Shown in pieces: positions 7,911 to 17,349 of a stretch of 64,000 nt of DNA. This DNA comes from Bacteroides ndongoniae (GTDB taxonomy: Bacteria > Bacteroidota > Bacteroidia > Bacteroidales > Bacteroidaceae): positions 186,001 through 250,000 of the forward strand of contig NZ_FNVV01000012.1 of NCBI RefSeq assembly GCF_900108345.1, given 5' to 3'. The position numbers were made by a program, and so were the translations under genes. Below the pieces are notes generated by a model, which searched no databases, had not been told where the DNA came from, and worked only from the letters and a program-made list of their open reading frames with translations. Numbering within the stretch: the first letter of the stretch is position 1; each line of letters starts with the position of its first letter.

Positions 7911-9518
7911 TCAATCATCCAACACTTTCACCCAGTACCCGTTCCCATATTTCGTATGCACCCTGCGCCCCAACTGCGCCAACAGGCGGGCGAACGACGT
8001 ACACGAACAGTCCTTCAGAGCAGCAGGATTCTTGCGCTTCACTGTGGCATAGATTTCGGCAGCAGACATCAGGCGGGCACCTTGCTCGCCCGGCTCGGCA
8101 AAGCGGAAACACGTACTGACCAGTTCTTCGGCAGGCGTGACGCGATAGAACGGGCGATTGGCCTGCTGGATTTCGACTTCCTCTTCCTTGCTGAACCAGC
8201 AGCGTTCGCCATTCTCCAGTTCGTGCAGCAGCTGGGCGTAGAGCTGTTCATAATCCACCGGCGTGTTGCAGTCAATGGGGCGTTCCACCTCTACACAGAT
8301 GAAACGACGGCTGCCCGAAAGGTCAGTCAACAAGTCTCGGCGGTTGCTGGTGCCGATGAACGAGGCGATGCGGGGCAGCGGCTCTGCCGTGCGGCGGTAG
8401 GCACGGCGTACGCGCAAGGCTTCCATCTGCATCAGGTTCTTCAGCTGGGGCACCCGGCTGGCGGGCAGGCGGTCGAACTCGTCCAGGTTGATGAGTCCGT
8501 ACGAGGCCAGTTTGTTCTCCGCCGCCGTGGCGTTGGTCAGGTCGAAGCTTTCGGTGAAGTAGTCGCGTAGCTGGGGCGGGAGCAGTAGGCGGCAGAAAGT
8601 GGATTTTCCCAAACCCTGTGCCGTGCTGACCAGTAGCGGCGCCACACTGTTGGCACGTCGTCCCTCTCCGCCACGACCTGTCCACTGGGCGGTGACGGCC
8701 AGCATCCAGCGGTGGAAAGCACGTGTCCAGAGTTCGGTGTCGGACACCCGCTTGGCCAGTTCTGTCACCCGGTCGGTGCCGTCCCATGTGGGAAGGTGCT
8801 TGAAGTAAAGGTCGAACGGGTGATAAGCCTGCACGTGGTCAGACTCCACGTAGCGCTTTATATCGCGATCCCAACAGTCCACGCCGTTGTCGATGGCGTC
8901 GAGGGCGATGCCGTTCAGCGTGCGGCTATCCACGGGGGTATAGATAAGGTGGTGCGGATCGCTTGTGAGGTTGTTATTCACACGGGCGCACTCCGTGCGT
9001 TCCGTCAGCAGGTTGTAGCGGAAGGCGTAGTGCAGCTTCAGGTAGCGCGTCAGGCGTTGCATCATCTGTTGCTGGCGCGAGGGCTTTTCGGGTTGGGCAG
9101 AAGATTCTTCAGCAGGTGCAGCGCCCTCTTCTTTGGGCGTATTTTTTAGCGCATCTTTCACCGTATCCTTTTCAATGACAGGTTGTTGCTCCATTGTCCG
9201 GATGCGTGCTTCGTCGGCTTCTTCGGGTTGTGCATCCACCCATTCGATGATTTCGTTCCCGCCGTTCAGGCTGAACATACGTCTTTGTTCGTTCTTGGCG
9301 AGGTCATCGGACGTCCACGTCATGCGGACACTGAATTCTCCGCCGCCCATCACTACGAAGATTTCTCCTCCGGGCAGGCGGTGGCAGACATGTTGCAGGT
9401 CGGTAAGCAGTTGTTCGTACGGAGCAGCGGGGCTGGCTGCCGGCGTACCGGTTGTGGGACTCTTGTGTGCATTGTTCCAAGGAAGGAACCAGTTTCTCAG
9501 GTTTGTAATCAGATTCAT
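7911..9518 (-). CDS. VirE/VapE-type P-loop protein with DUF3874-like C-terminus
   Basis: About 535 residues from the ATG at 9518 (an ATG 12 codons upstream, 9554, is possible). The centre is a VirE-family ATPase domain with Walker A STAQGLGKST and a Walker B-like LINLDEFDR, followed by a sensor-like FIGTSNRRDLL. A C-terminal winged-helix-like part follows (LMSAAEIYATVKRKNP). A low-complexity linker rich in E, A and Q lies at about 110-155. The family is related to phage/plasmid primase-helicases and is found both in mobile elements and as orphan genes in Bacteroides chromosomes. No integrase, relaxase or replication partner lies nearby, so the role is unclear. Confidence 0.8.
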   Translation of the reverse strand: MNLITNLRNWFLPWNNAHKSPTTGTPAASPAAPYEQLLTDLQHVCHRLPGGEIFVVMGGGEFSVRMTWTSDDLAKNEQRRMFSLNGGNEIIEWVDAQPEEADEARIRTMEQQPVIEKDTVKDALKNTPKEEGAAPAEESSAQPEKPSRQQQMMQRLTRYLKLHYAFRYNLLTERTECARVNNNLTSDPHHLIYTPVDSRTLNGIALDAIDNGVDCWDRDIKRYVESDHVQAYHPFDLYFKHLPTWDGTDRVTELAKRVSDTELWTRAFHRWMLAVTAQWTGRGGEGRRANSVAPLLVSTAQGLGKSTFCRLLLPPQLRDYFTESFDLTNATAAENKLASYGLINLDEFDRLPASRVPQLKNLMQMEALRVRRAYRRTAEPLPRIASFIGTSNRRDLLTDLSGSRRFICVEVERPIDCNTPVDYEQLYAQLLHELENGERCWFSKEEEVEIQQANRPFYRVTPAEELVSTCFRFAEPGEQGARLMSAAEIYATVKRKNPAALKDCSCTSFARLLAQLGRRVHTKYGNGYWVKVLDD

Positions 9519-9554
9519 AGGTTTAGGTTTTTGTCCCCAAAGATACAACATCAA

Positions 9555-10372
9555 AAGCCCTTTGTCAAGTGGGTGGGTGTGAAATAATCAACCATAATCA
9601 ACTTCTTTTTCAATCACCACACAAGGATAGAGAGTTTTTAGCAGTTTACAGAGTGAAGTTTCATCGTAATATTCAGAAGATGAGTTGTTTGTGGTGAAAG
9701 ATGGATATGCGGACGACGCGGAGAGGGCGGACGAACACGGTTTTTAATTTTAAATACGAGCGGAACGGATTTCTACAAAGGGGTGAAAGTTGATATTAAT
9801 CTTGTGATGATTTTTTCCCAGTTAGGAAAAAATCACTGCCCAGTTAGGAAAAAATTTTTTCCTAACTAGAAAAAAACAGGTGGGTGGCAGCGGACGGACG
9901 AGGTGGATGAACGCGGATTTAATTTCTCATTGAACCTACGTGAAGCATTATTTTTCACCATATCTTACTGTATATCAATGAAAAAAATCCGTATTGAAAG
10001 CATGAACTCAATTTCCCTTTTTCTTCTTTTTATCCGTGTTCGTCCGTTCCCTCCGATTCGTCTATGTATCCATCTTTCACCCGTTTTTTCATTTCTAATC
10101 ATTCGCTTTTCATTCTTAACTACCTACTTGACGCTCATAACTACCGACTTTAGCCGCGTAACATTGGTGGTTAGCCAACATAACAAGCAATACCGCCGAA
10201 TTTCACAAACAGTCCCATCGGGTGTTGCATACACAACCCACGAGTATTGCCTGCAACTCCCATGCGTATTACAAATAGGGCTTATAAGCCACACAAGTGT
10301 CGCTCATGAACCCTACAAACACCGCTCACGAACTCGTCATAATAGCAAGAAACGGTGCCCTCCCGGCAGGTA
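9555..10372. repeat. Repeat-rich gene-free spacer
   Basis: About 820 bases with no convincing gene. It holds two direct CAGTTAGGAAAAAA units and a palindrome (9841-9869), plus three copies of a CGGACGAACACGG-like motif: direct at 9728-9740, direct degenerate at 9891-9918 and inverted at 10034-10046, so the second and third could form a long hairpin. The block at 9611-9670 resembles one at 59.1 kb. The last 250 bases carry degenerate ~22-base units (CGCTCAYGAACyC). A long reading frame here looks non-coding in composition. Confidence 0.6.
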
Positions 10373-11776
10373 TTATTCATAAATAAAAGTACGCCCTTTT
10401 TCAACAAGATCTGCAAATCTATTTACTTTCTTATAATCTTTGGGATCAAAGATATTTTGAATTTCAAATCTATTCTTCCGAAAACGATATAATTCTTTAA
10501 ATTCTTCTCCCTTATACTTATAAGATGTAAAACGATATTTAGGCACCCTTACACTAATACCATTATTAAAATAGCTATATGCTAAATCTGTCCAAGAACT
10601 ATTATTTGGATGATTTAATAAATCAGCAAAACTATGACCATCTAATCCCTCTGGAATAGGCAGATTACATAAGTCCATCAATGTAGGGTATATATCTATT
10701 GAACTAACAATACGCCGATTTTTAACATTTTTCTTGGTTTTCGGAGCTTTTATTATTAAGGTACTATGTAAGGAGGCCTCCATCAAAGTATGTTTACCCC
10801 ACACCCGATGTTCACCTAAATGCCAACCATGATCCCCCCACACAATAACAATAGTATTATCTGCCTGTCCAAGTTTTTTTAATTCATTTAATATTTTTCC
10901 GACCTGTGCATCTACATAACTAACGCAAGCAAAATACGCATGACGCAATTTCCTGGAATAAGCATCAGAAGCGCTTTGATCCAAAGACACTTTTTCATCT
11001 CCCTTCAAATATCCATTAAATTCATTACTATTATGCAAAGCAAAACGATGAGTTCCCTTGGGAATCTGAGGAACTGAAGGCAAAGATATTGCATTTTCTT
11101 CATACAAATCCCAATATTTTTTAGGAGCAACAAATGGCAAATGAGGTTTAAAGAAACCTACAGCCAAACAAAAGTTTTTCCCTTTTTGAGACAACTCCTT
11201 TAATTTATCGATAGCCAAATTAGCAGTCAAACCATCTGGATATCCCTCGTCAGGTACATCAGCACATTCATATGGTGGCACTTGTTTATTTCGACTCTGT
11301 CGATTAGTGCCATCTGAATATCCAAAAAAAGCATTCCATCCGGTACCCCATTTTCCTGGATTAAAAAGCATTTCATCCCAACTGTAAGGCAATTCCAACT
11401 TTGTACTTTTAGGCTTCTCATAACCATACAAATAACCATCAGCATAATGACTAATCTTTCCAATGCCTACTGTATAGTAACCATTACGTCGCAATTGATG
11501 AAACAGAGTCTCTGGATGTTCTAATTCTGCCAGATTCGACAGATTTTGTTTGCAAGCCTCATTAGATAAATCAGAGACTTTTCTAGGCAGTTTTCCAGTC
11601 AACATACAAGATCTTGAAGCGCCACTAGTAGGAACCTGCACATAGTGATGAAAGAACAGGCTACCTTCTCTTGCCAAGCTATCCAAATTAGGGGTCTTCA
11701 CTTCAGATCCATAACACCCTAATTCTTGTCGTAAATCATCAATACAAATAAAAAGTACATTAGGTTTTACATCTAT
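10373..11776 (-). pseudogene. Sulfatase (S1 family), 5' end lost
   Basis: The open frame holds about 467 residues of an S1-type arylsulfatase/iduronate-2-sulfatase-like enzyme: KPNVLFICIDDLRQELGCYG with the metal-binding Asp pair, a modification site TSGASR (Ser-type, with Ala where most sulfatases have Pro), HLPFVAPKKYW, and VWGDHGWHLGEHRVWGKHT. No signal peptide or ATG precedes the metal site: an in-frame TAA lies at 11777-11779. The first possible start, GTG at 11701, would remove the catalytic Asp pair. The upstream 38 codons belong to another gene family in another frame. It is therefore most likely an inactive remnant; a leaky start cannot be excluded. Confidence 0.75.
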
Positions 11777-11889
11777 TTATTTTGTGACAACCCATCTTGT
11801 ACACTGAGCGTCCTGAAATAGTATTTTTCATTCGTAAACCCCAAAATAGAGGAAAGGAAACACATCCAAACAAGAATAAGCCTTTTCAT
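11773..11889 (-). pseudogene. 5' fragment of a hybrid two-component system sensor gene
   Basis: A 38-codon frame starts with a signal peptide (MKRLILVWMCFLSSILGF) and runs into FRTLSVQDGLSQN, the hallmark first repeat of the periplasmic sensor of Bacteroides hybrid two-component systems. It then hits a stop, and sulfatase sequence begins in a different frame. A -7 element (TATATTTG, 11915-11922 on the minus strand) precedes it. This looks like the 5' scar of a deletion that fused a regulator gene to a sulfatase gene of a former polysaccharide locus. Confidence 0.7.
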
Positions 11890-12477
11890 ACACACCTTTC
11901 TTAAAATCTGATTTCAAATATATACTAAATAGCCCGTATTTTACAGGAAAATCTTCTCAATAAATAGAAATATAGTCTCAACAAAAAGATTCCAATAACC
12001 AGCGATAACTTTTAAATATCGAGTTAATCTAATTATTCATAGCACCTTATAATATGAATAACAAACAAAAACAATCTATTACTTCACTAAATACATCCCA
12101 TAGACTTGTAACATGCCATCTCTTACTGAACGAAAAAAGGCTCTTTCATAAAGAGCCCTTACTAATAAACGCCATTCAAGCCGAAAGCAAAAAATCGGCA
12201 CGAGAACAGGGTATCCTTGAATACAAAATAAATTCCACTGTCACACAAAGTTTTCTTATCCCCAATACCCAAAAGTCTATATCAACAGAACATACAAGTC
12301 AAAATATAAAAACTTTCCACAAACTTTTACATAAACCAACTGCGGTTCACATTATCAACAATATATAAAAACAGATAATGTAATTTCCATACACCCAATT
12401 TTATTCTGTACAGAAACTACATTATCTGACTTTAGAAGAAAAAGATTTCTCCCTACTATCTAAAAATTTTTTTTTAT
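11890..12477. other. AT-rich gene-free spacer
   Basis: About 590 bases. It contains the promoter of the truncated sensor fragment at its left end and a terminator-like hairpin at 12133-12158. A 104-codon reading frame on the plus strand has no family features. I see nothing else. Confidence 0.5.
12133..12158 (-). terminator. Rho-independent terminator (minus strand)
   Basis: On the minus strand GGGCTCTTT-ATG-AAAGAGCC is followed by T6. It lies about 320 bases beyond the stop of the PepSY-like gene, so it could end that transcript or be a relic of a lost gene. Confidence 0.6.
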
Positions 12478-13317
12478 TTATTGCAGCACCGTCCCGTCCG
12501 CCTGCACCTTTACATATACATCCTGTTCGCCTTTCTCCAGTTCGATCAGGTAGTAATCGCCGGCAGGAGTCTGCACGTAGTCGGCATCGTCCATCACGAA
12601 ACCGGCATGGGCGGCCAGGGCTGCGTCTTTTACAACCTGCGGAACATCGGTCAAACGTATGTCCCACGAAGTGGAAACCCACTCACCGGCAGTAGTGAAG
12701 CGTACTTCTTTCGCCATGCGTTCGTGAATGATGTCTACCTCTACCCAGTTGGCCTCGTAGTCAGTCTCTACAATGCTGGCACCGGGATAGTTCTTTTCGA
12801 TAAAGGTACGCATGGCATCTGTCAGGTCGGAAGGCAAGTAGCTGCCGGCGCCACCGTCCGTATCGGGCACTTCCTTTACGAGAATACCGTCAACGTTGTA
12901 GTGCAGATCCATTTCCTGATTACCCGACTCTACTTCAATCACGTAGACTGTCTCCATCGCTCTGCGTTCTACCATGTCCACGTCTTCTACCTTCCACTGG
13001 GCGTACTGGCTGCTTTGGAAAGCGCTTCTCACCGCTGCAGGCAGTGCATCGTAAGGCAGGTCGGTCTCGGTCATCTGCCAGATGCCGTCGGGGGTAAACC
13101 AGGCATCGGCCTCGTACCGGTCATTATAGAATTCGGCTACGTAGTGGGCACCTTCCGTCTCCCACTTCACCACCTGTGTATTAGGATATTTCTCGGCAAA
13201 GGCATTTTGCAATTCGGCCGATACGGCAATACCTTTGTCATCATCGTCGTCACAACTTTGCAGGTTCAGACTCAACAGGCCAGCTGCCAGCAACATAAAA
13301 AACATCTTCAGTTTCAT
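12478..13317 (-). CDS. PepSY-like lipoprotein
   Basis: About 279 residues from the ATG at 13317. Lipoprotein signal [22 protein letters not shown], then five aspartates. The mature part holds tandem beta-lactamase-inhibitor-like/PepSY-like repeats (PF11396 type): pattern [23 protein letters not shown], then [21 protein letters not shown], and a second round beginning [23 protein letters not shown]. The family is periplasmic or surface-located; its ligand is unknown. The gene is divergent from metG. Confidence 0.82.
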   Translation of the reverse strand: MKLKMFFMLLAAGLLSLNLQSCDDDDDKGIAVSAELQNAFAEKYPNTQVVKWETEGAHYVAEFYNDRYEADAWFTPDGIWQMTETDLPYDALPAAVRSAFQSSQYAQWKVEDVDMVERRAMETVYVIEVESGNQEMDLHYNVDGILVKEVPDTDGGAGSYLPSDLTDAMRTFIEKNYPGASIVETDYEANWVEVDIIHERMAKEVRFTTAGEWVSTSWDIRLTDVPQVVKDAALAAHAGFVMDDADYVQTPAGDYYLIELEKGEQDVYVKVQADGTVLQ

Positions 13318-13425
13318 AATCATTTCCTTTCTTTTTTAGTTAATCATACTCATTTGTTTGCTGCAAAGATGAGGGCTAAATCTGGAAAGATTCTGGAAGT
13401 ATATACCAAATTGGCAGAAAACCGC

Positions 13426-13433
13426 TATCTTTG
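13426..13433 (+). promoter_or_regulatory. Likely -7 element of metG
   Basis: TATCTTTG matches TAnnTTTG, about 50 bases before the metG ATG. It also shows that an upstream in-frame extension cannot be the true N-terminus. Confidence 0.5.
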
Positions 13434-13482
13434 CACATATTTATTTCCAAAAGCGTTCATAACAAAAGAGATACATACAGAT

Positions 13483-15525
13483 ATGGAAAAGAAATTCAAA
13501 CGTACCACCGTGACATCGGCACTGCCCTATGCCAACGGACCTGTTCATATCGGACACCTGGCCGGCGTCTATGTACCGGCCGACATCTACGTCCGCTACC
13601 TGCGACTCAAGAAGGAAGACGTCATCTTTATCGGCGGAAGCGACGAGCACGGAGTGCCCATCACCATCCGCGCCAAGAAGGAAGGCTGCACACCGCAGGA
13701 CATCGTTGACCGTTATCACACCCTGATACGCGACTCGTTCAAGGAGTTCGGCATCTCGTTCGACGTCTACGGACGTACCTCTTCGGAAGTGCACCACAAG
13801 ACTGCTTCCGACTTCTTCCGCAAGCTCTATGACAAGGGCGAATTCATCGAAAAGACCTCCATGCAATATTATGATGAGGAAGCCAAGACTTTCCTGGCCG
13901 ACCGCTACATCACCGGCGAGTGCCCCCGCTGCCATGCCGAAGGTGCCTATGGCGACCAGTGCGAGAAGTGCGGCTCGACACTGAGCCCCACCGAGCTCAT
14001 CAACCCCAAGAGTGCTATCAGCGGCAGCGCGCCTGTCATGAAGGAAACCAAACACTGGTACCTCCCGCTGGACAAGCATGAAGGCTGGTTGCGCCAATGG
14101 ATTCTCGAAGACCACAAGGAATGGCGTCCCAACGTCTACGGTCAGTGCAAGTCGTGGCTCGACATGGGATTGCAGCCGCGTGCCGTGAGCCGCGACCTCG
14201 ACTGGGGTATCCCCGTACCCGTAGAAGGGGCCGAGGGCAAAGTGCTCTACGTATGGTTCGACGCTCCCATCGGCTACATCAGCAACACCAAGGAACTGCT
14301 GCCCGACTCGTGGGAGAAGTGGTGGAAAGACCCCGAAACACGCCTCGTCCACTTCATCGGCAAGGACAACATCGTGTTCCACTGCATTGTCTTCCCTGCC
14401 ATGCTGAAGGCCGAAGGCTCATACATTCTGCCTGACAATGTGCCCTCGAACGAATTCCTCAATCTCGAAGGCGACAAGATATCCACTTCGCGTAACTGGG
14501 CCGTTTGGTTGCACGAATATCTGCAGGACTTCCCCGGCAAACAGGACGTACTGCGCTACGTGCTCACCGCCAACGCTCCCGAGACGAAAGACAACGACTT
14601 CACCTGGAAAGACTTCCAGGCACGCAACAACAACGAACTGGTAGCCGTCTATGGCAACTTCGTAAACCGTGCCCTGCAGCTTACCAAGAAATACTTCGAC
14701 GGCATAGTGCCCGCCTGTGGCGAACTGACCGACTACGACCGCGAAACACTGAAGGAATTTGCCGACGTGAAGACCGAAGTAGAGAAGCTGCTCGACGTAT
14801 TCAAGTTCCGCGATGCACAGAAGGAAGCCATGAACCTGGCCCGCATCGGTAACAAGTACCTGGCCGACACCGAACCGTGGAAGCTGGCAAAGACCGACAT
14901 GAACCGCGTACAGACCATCCTGCACATCGCTCTGCAACTGACAGCCAACCTGGCCATTGCCTTCGAACCCTTCCTGCCCTTCAGCAGCGAACGCCTGCGC
15001 CACATGCTGAACATGGAAAGCTTCGACTGGGCCAACCTGGGACGCACCGACCTGCTGCCCGCCGGACATCAACTGGGCACACCCGAACTGCTGTTCGAGA
15101 AGATTGACGACGAAGCCATTCAGGCACAGGTAGACAAGCTGCTGGCTACCAAGAAGGCCAACGAAGCAGCCAACTACAAGGCAAACCCTGTGAAGCCCGT
15201 CATCTCGTTCGAAGAGTTCGAGAAGCTCGATATCCGTGTAGGTACCGTACTCGAATGTTCGGCCGTACCCAAGATGAAGAAGCTGCTCCAGTTCAAGATT
15301 GCCGACGGTCTGGAGAACCGCACCATCGTAAGCGGCATCGCCCAACACTACAAACCCGAAGAGCTGGTAGGCAAGCAAGTATTGTTCATCGCCAATCTGG
15401 CTCCGCGCCAGTTCAAGAACGGCCTCGTCAGCGAAGGTATGATTCTCTCTGCCGAGAACTACGACGGTTCTTTGGCTGTTACTTCCGTACTGCGCGAGGT
15501 TAAGCCGGGAAGCGAAGTGAAATAA
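13483..15525 (+). CDS. metG: Methionyl-tRNA synthetase
   Basis: 680 residues, the usual length of MetRS with a C-terminal tRNA-binding domain. It attaches methionine to tRNA-Met in the cytoplasm. Visible motifs: HIGH-type VHIGHLAG near residue 20, the zinc knuckle [18 protein letters not shown], the KMSKS equivalent KISTS at 332-336, and a C-terminal EMAP/Trbp111-like domain starting [15 protein letters not shown]. The ATG at 13483 is chosen because the preceding in-frame sequence runs antisense through the PepSY-like gene and lies upstream of the promoter. A tRNA with a CAU anticodon is found at 59.6 kb. Confidence 0.97.
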   Translation: MEKKFKRTTVTSALPYANGPVHIGHLAGVYVPADIYVRYLRLKKEDVIFIGGSDEHGVPITIRAKKEGCTPQDIVDRYHTLIRDSFKEFGISFDVYGRTSSEVHHKTASDFFRKLYDKGEFIEKTSMQYYDEEAKTFLADRYITGECPRCHAEGAYGDQCEKCGSTLSPTELINPKSAISGSAPVMKETKHWYLPLDKHEGWLRQWILEDHKEWRPNVYGQCKSWLDMGLQPRAVSRDLDWGIPVPVEGAEGKVLYVWFDAPIGYISNTKELLPDSWEKWWKDPETRLVHFIGKDNIVFHCIVFPAMLKAEGSYILPDNVPSNEFLNLEGDKISTSRNWAVWLHEYLQDFPGKQDVLRYVLTANAPETKDNDFTWKDFQARNNNELVAVYGNFVNRALQLTKKYFDGIVPACGELTDYDRETLKEFADVKTEVEKLLDVFKFRDAQKEAMNLARIGNKYLADTEPWKLAKTDMNRVQTILHIALQLTANLAIAFEPFLPFSSERLRHMLNMESFDWANLGRTDLLPAGHQLGTPELLFEKIDDEAIQAQVDKLLATKKANEAANYKANPVKPVISFEEFEKLDIRVGTVLECSAVPKMKKLLQFKIADGLENRTIVSGIAQHYKPEELVGKQVLFIANLAPRQFKNGLVSEGMILSAENYDGSLAVTSVLREVKPGSEVK

Positions 15526-15540
15526 AGGAATAAGCAGACA

Positions 15541-15586
15541 AGTTGACAAGGACTTCATGCCTTTGTCAACTTGTTCCTTGTCAACT
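15541..15586. repeat. GTTGACAAG-type inverted repeat after metG
   Basis: AGTTGACAAGGA (15541-15552) is the exact reverse complement of TCCTTGTCAACT (15575-15586), with another TTGTCAACTTG in the loop. It may terminate metG, but no T tract follows; related copies occur at 26.2 and 56.35 kb. Confidence 0.55.
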
Positions 15587-15607
15587 ACAAAAGATTCTTC
15601 ACCTATC

Positions 15608-17239
15608 ATGTCCTTTACGATTGAAGACATACAACAACTGATATCAGCCGAAGAGTCCGACTCGCTGGAATTTAAAGAAACAACCGGGCAACTGAATCGG
15701 GGAATGGAAACTGGATGTGCCTTTCTAAACTCAGAGGGGGGAGGATATCTTCTGTTTGGCGTGACAGACAAGGGTATCATACGCGGACAAGAAGTGACGG
15801 ACAGTACCCGACGGGATATTGCAACAGCCATCCGGAAATTTGAACCAGCCTATACTCCTCACATACAATACGTCTCGTTGCCTTCCTCTTCGCGCCAGGT
15901 CATCGTAATCCATTTTATAGACCAACTTGGCCGAAAGCCCTATTTATTCGACGGAAAACCATATCGGAGGATTGAAAGTTGCACATCCGTCATGCCCCAA
16001 CCTCTGTATCATGATTTGCTCCAACGGCGAATTCCCCGCCCCGACTGGAGTGCCCAAATCGTAGATAATGCCACTATCGATGACCTCGATCCGCTGGCCA
16101 TCCGGAAAGCCAGGGAACTGTATGCCTCCAAGCACAAGGAAAAGGTGCAGGAAGCAGAAAGCTGGGACGACATGACTTTCCTGAATAAAGCCAAAATAAC
16201 TGTCAAGGGAAAGATTACCCACGCTGCCATTGTTTTGTTAGGCAAGGAAGAAAGTGGTGCCCTTCTTTCGCCTGCCGTCGCACAGATACGCTGGATTCTG
16301 AAAGATTCGCAGGGGAATGAACGTGATTACGAAATAAGGGGATGCCCCTTTATCCTGAATGCGGAAGCAATTTTCAAGAAAATAAGGAATCTGAAATACA
16401 GATACATCAATCCGGAGTTTCGAACGTTGTTTCCCGAGGAAGTCGATACGTACGAACCCTATGTCATACGTGAAGCGCTCAATAATGCCATTGCACATCA
16501 GGATTATACGTTGGGAGGACAAATCAATGTGGTAGAATACGAAGATAAATTAGTCTTTTCCAATAAAGGTAGCTTCATTCCGCAAAGCATCAGCAATGTG
16601 CTCGAAAATGATGCTCCCGAAGAAGTTTATCGCAATGCCTTTCTGGCAAGAGCCATGGTAGATTTGCGAATGGTCGACACAATTGGCAGTGGCATTCGGA
16701 AAATGTTCAACTTCCAGCGCCAGCGATTATTCCCTTTACCCGACTATAATCTGCAAAACAACCACGTACAGGTGACCATTATCGGAAAAATTATCAATAT
16801 GGAATATGCCAACATACTGGCCAACCACAAAAAACTGACGCTGATGGAAGTGGAAGCATTAAACAGGGTTCAACTGGGGCATCCGGTAAGTGACAAAGAA
16901 ATAGCCTGGCTACGCAAAAAACGGCTAATCGAAGGAAGAAAGCCGAATCTGCTCATTGCCAAACATGTGGCACAGCAGTTGAACCAAAAAGCCGATTATT
17001 CCAACAATAAGGGATTTGAAGACAGTTACTATTGCGACCTGATATTAAAAGCACTGGCCGAACATCATTCCTTGAGCAAGCAGGAAATAACCAAACTATT
17101 GTGGAAGAAGTTGCCTGATATACTCAATGAAGATCAGAAACGCTCCAAGATTGGCAATCTGCTAACCAAGCTAAGGAAACAAGACAAGATTGTGAACCGT
17201 TCAAGAGGCATACATTCCGAATGGTACTTGAAAGAGTGA
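15608..17239 (+). CDS. AlbA_2/Schlafen-type ATP-binding protein
   Basis: 543 residues from the ATG at 15608; an earlier in-frame ATG (15557) would lie inside the inverted repeat. N-terminal AlbA_2 (Schlafen-like divergent AAA) domain: SDSLEFKETTGQLN, FLNSEGGGYLLFGVTDKG, KPYLFDGKPYRRIES. The middle has a RecG-like HATPase_c_4 part (VIREALNNAIAHQDY, MVDTIGSGIRKMF), and the C-terminus has winged-helix sequence (HSLSKQEITKLLWKKL). Such proteins are common in Bacteroidetes and are treated as putative transcriptional regulators or nucleic-acid-binding proteins; no specific role is proven. It stands between metG and the polysaccharide cluster. Confidence 0.82.
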   Translation: MSFTIEDIQQLISAEESDSLEFKETTGQLNRGMETGCAFLNSEGGGYLLFGVTDKGIIRGQEVTDSTRRDIATAIRKFEPAYTPHIQYVSLPSSSRQVIVIHFIDQLGRKPYLFDGKPYRRIESCTSVMPQPLYHDLLQRRIPRPDWSAQIVDNATIDDLDPLAIRKARELYASKHKEKVQEAESWDDMTFLNKAKITVKGKITHAAIVLLGKEESGALLSPAVAQIRWILKDSQGNERDYEIRGCPFILNAEAIFKKIRNLKYRYINPEFRTLFPEEVDTYEPYVIREALNNAIAHQDYTLGGQINVVEYEDKLVFSNKGSFIPQSISNVLENDAPEEVYRNAFLARAMVDLRMVDTIGSGIRKMFNFQRQRLFPLPDYNLQNNHVQVTIIGKIINMEYANILANHKKLTLMEVEALNRVQLGHPVSDKEIAWLRKKRLIEGRKPNLLIAKHVAQQLNQKADYSNNKGFEDSYYCDLILKALAEHHSLSKQEITKLLWKKLPDILNEDQKRSKIGNLLTKLRKQDKIVNRSRGIHSEWYLKE

Positions 17240-17287
17240 GCAATTTAAGAGCAATTTAAGAGCAATTTAAGAGCAATTTAAGAGCAA
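17238..17287 (+). repeat. 11-bp tandem repeat (GAGCAATTTAA, 4.5 copies)
   Basis: Perfect units starting inside the stop codon of the AlbA_2-type gene (TGA at 17237-17239). The copy number is not a multiple of three and lies outside the coding sequence, so variation would change only the spacer before the flippase gene. Confidence 0.9.
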
Positions 17288-17349
17288 CGAACCTATTAAG
17301 TTTTTGACATACAAGTAAATAAGAAGGGAATACACCTGCAGAAAACAAA

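Noticed and set aside
9903-10382. 159-codon plus-strand reading frame
   Set aside because: It spans the repeat-rich spacer including inverted repeats, has no recognisable domain and an unnatural residue order.
12054-12368. 104-codon plus-strand reading frame
   Set aside because: It has no family pattern, runs through a terminator hairpin and has no promoter element or partner; composition is that of AT-rich spacer.
12481-13482. N-terminal extension of MetRS by 334 residues
   Set aside because: The extension lies antisense to the PepSY-like lipoprotein gene and upstream of the promoter element TATCTTTG; MetRS homologues start at [19 protein letters not shown].
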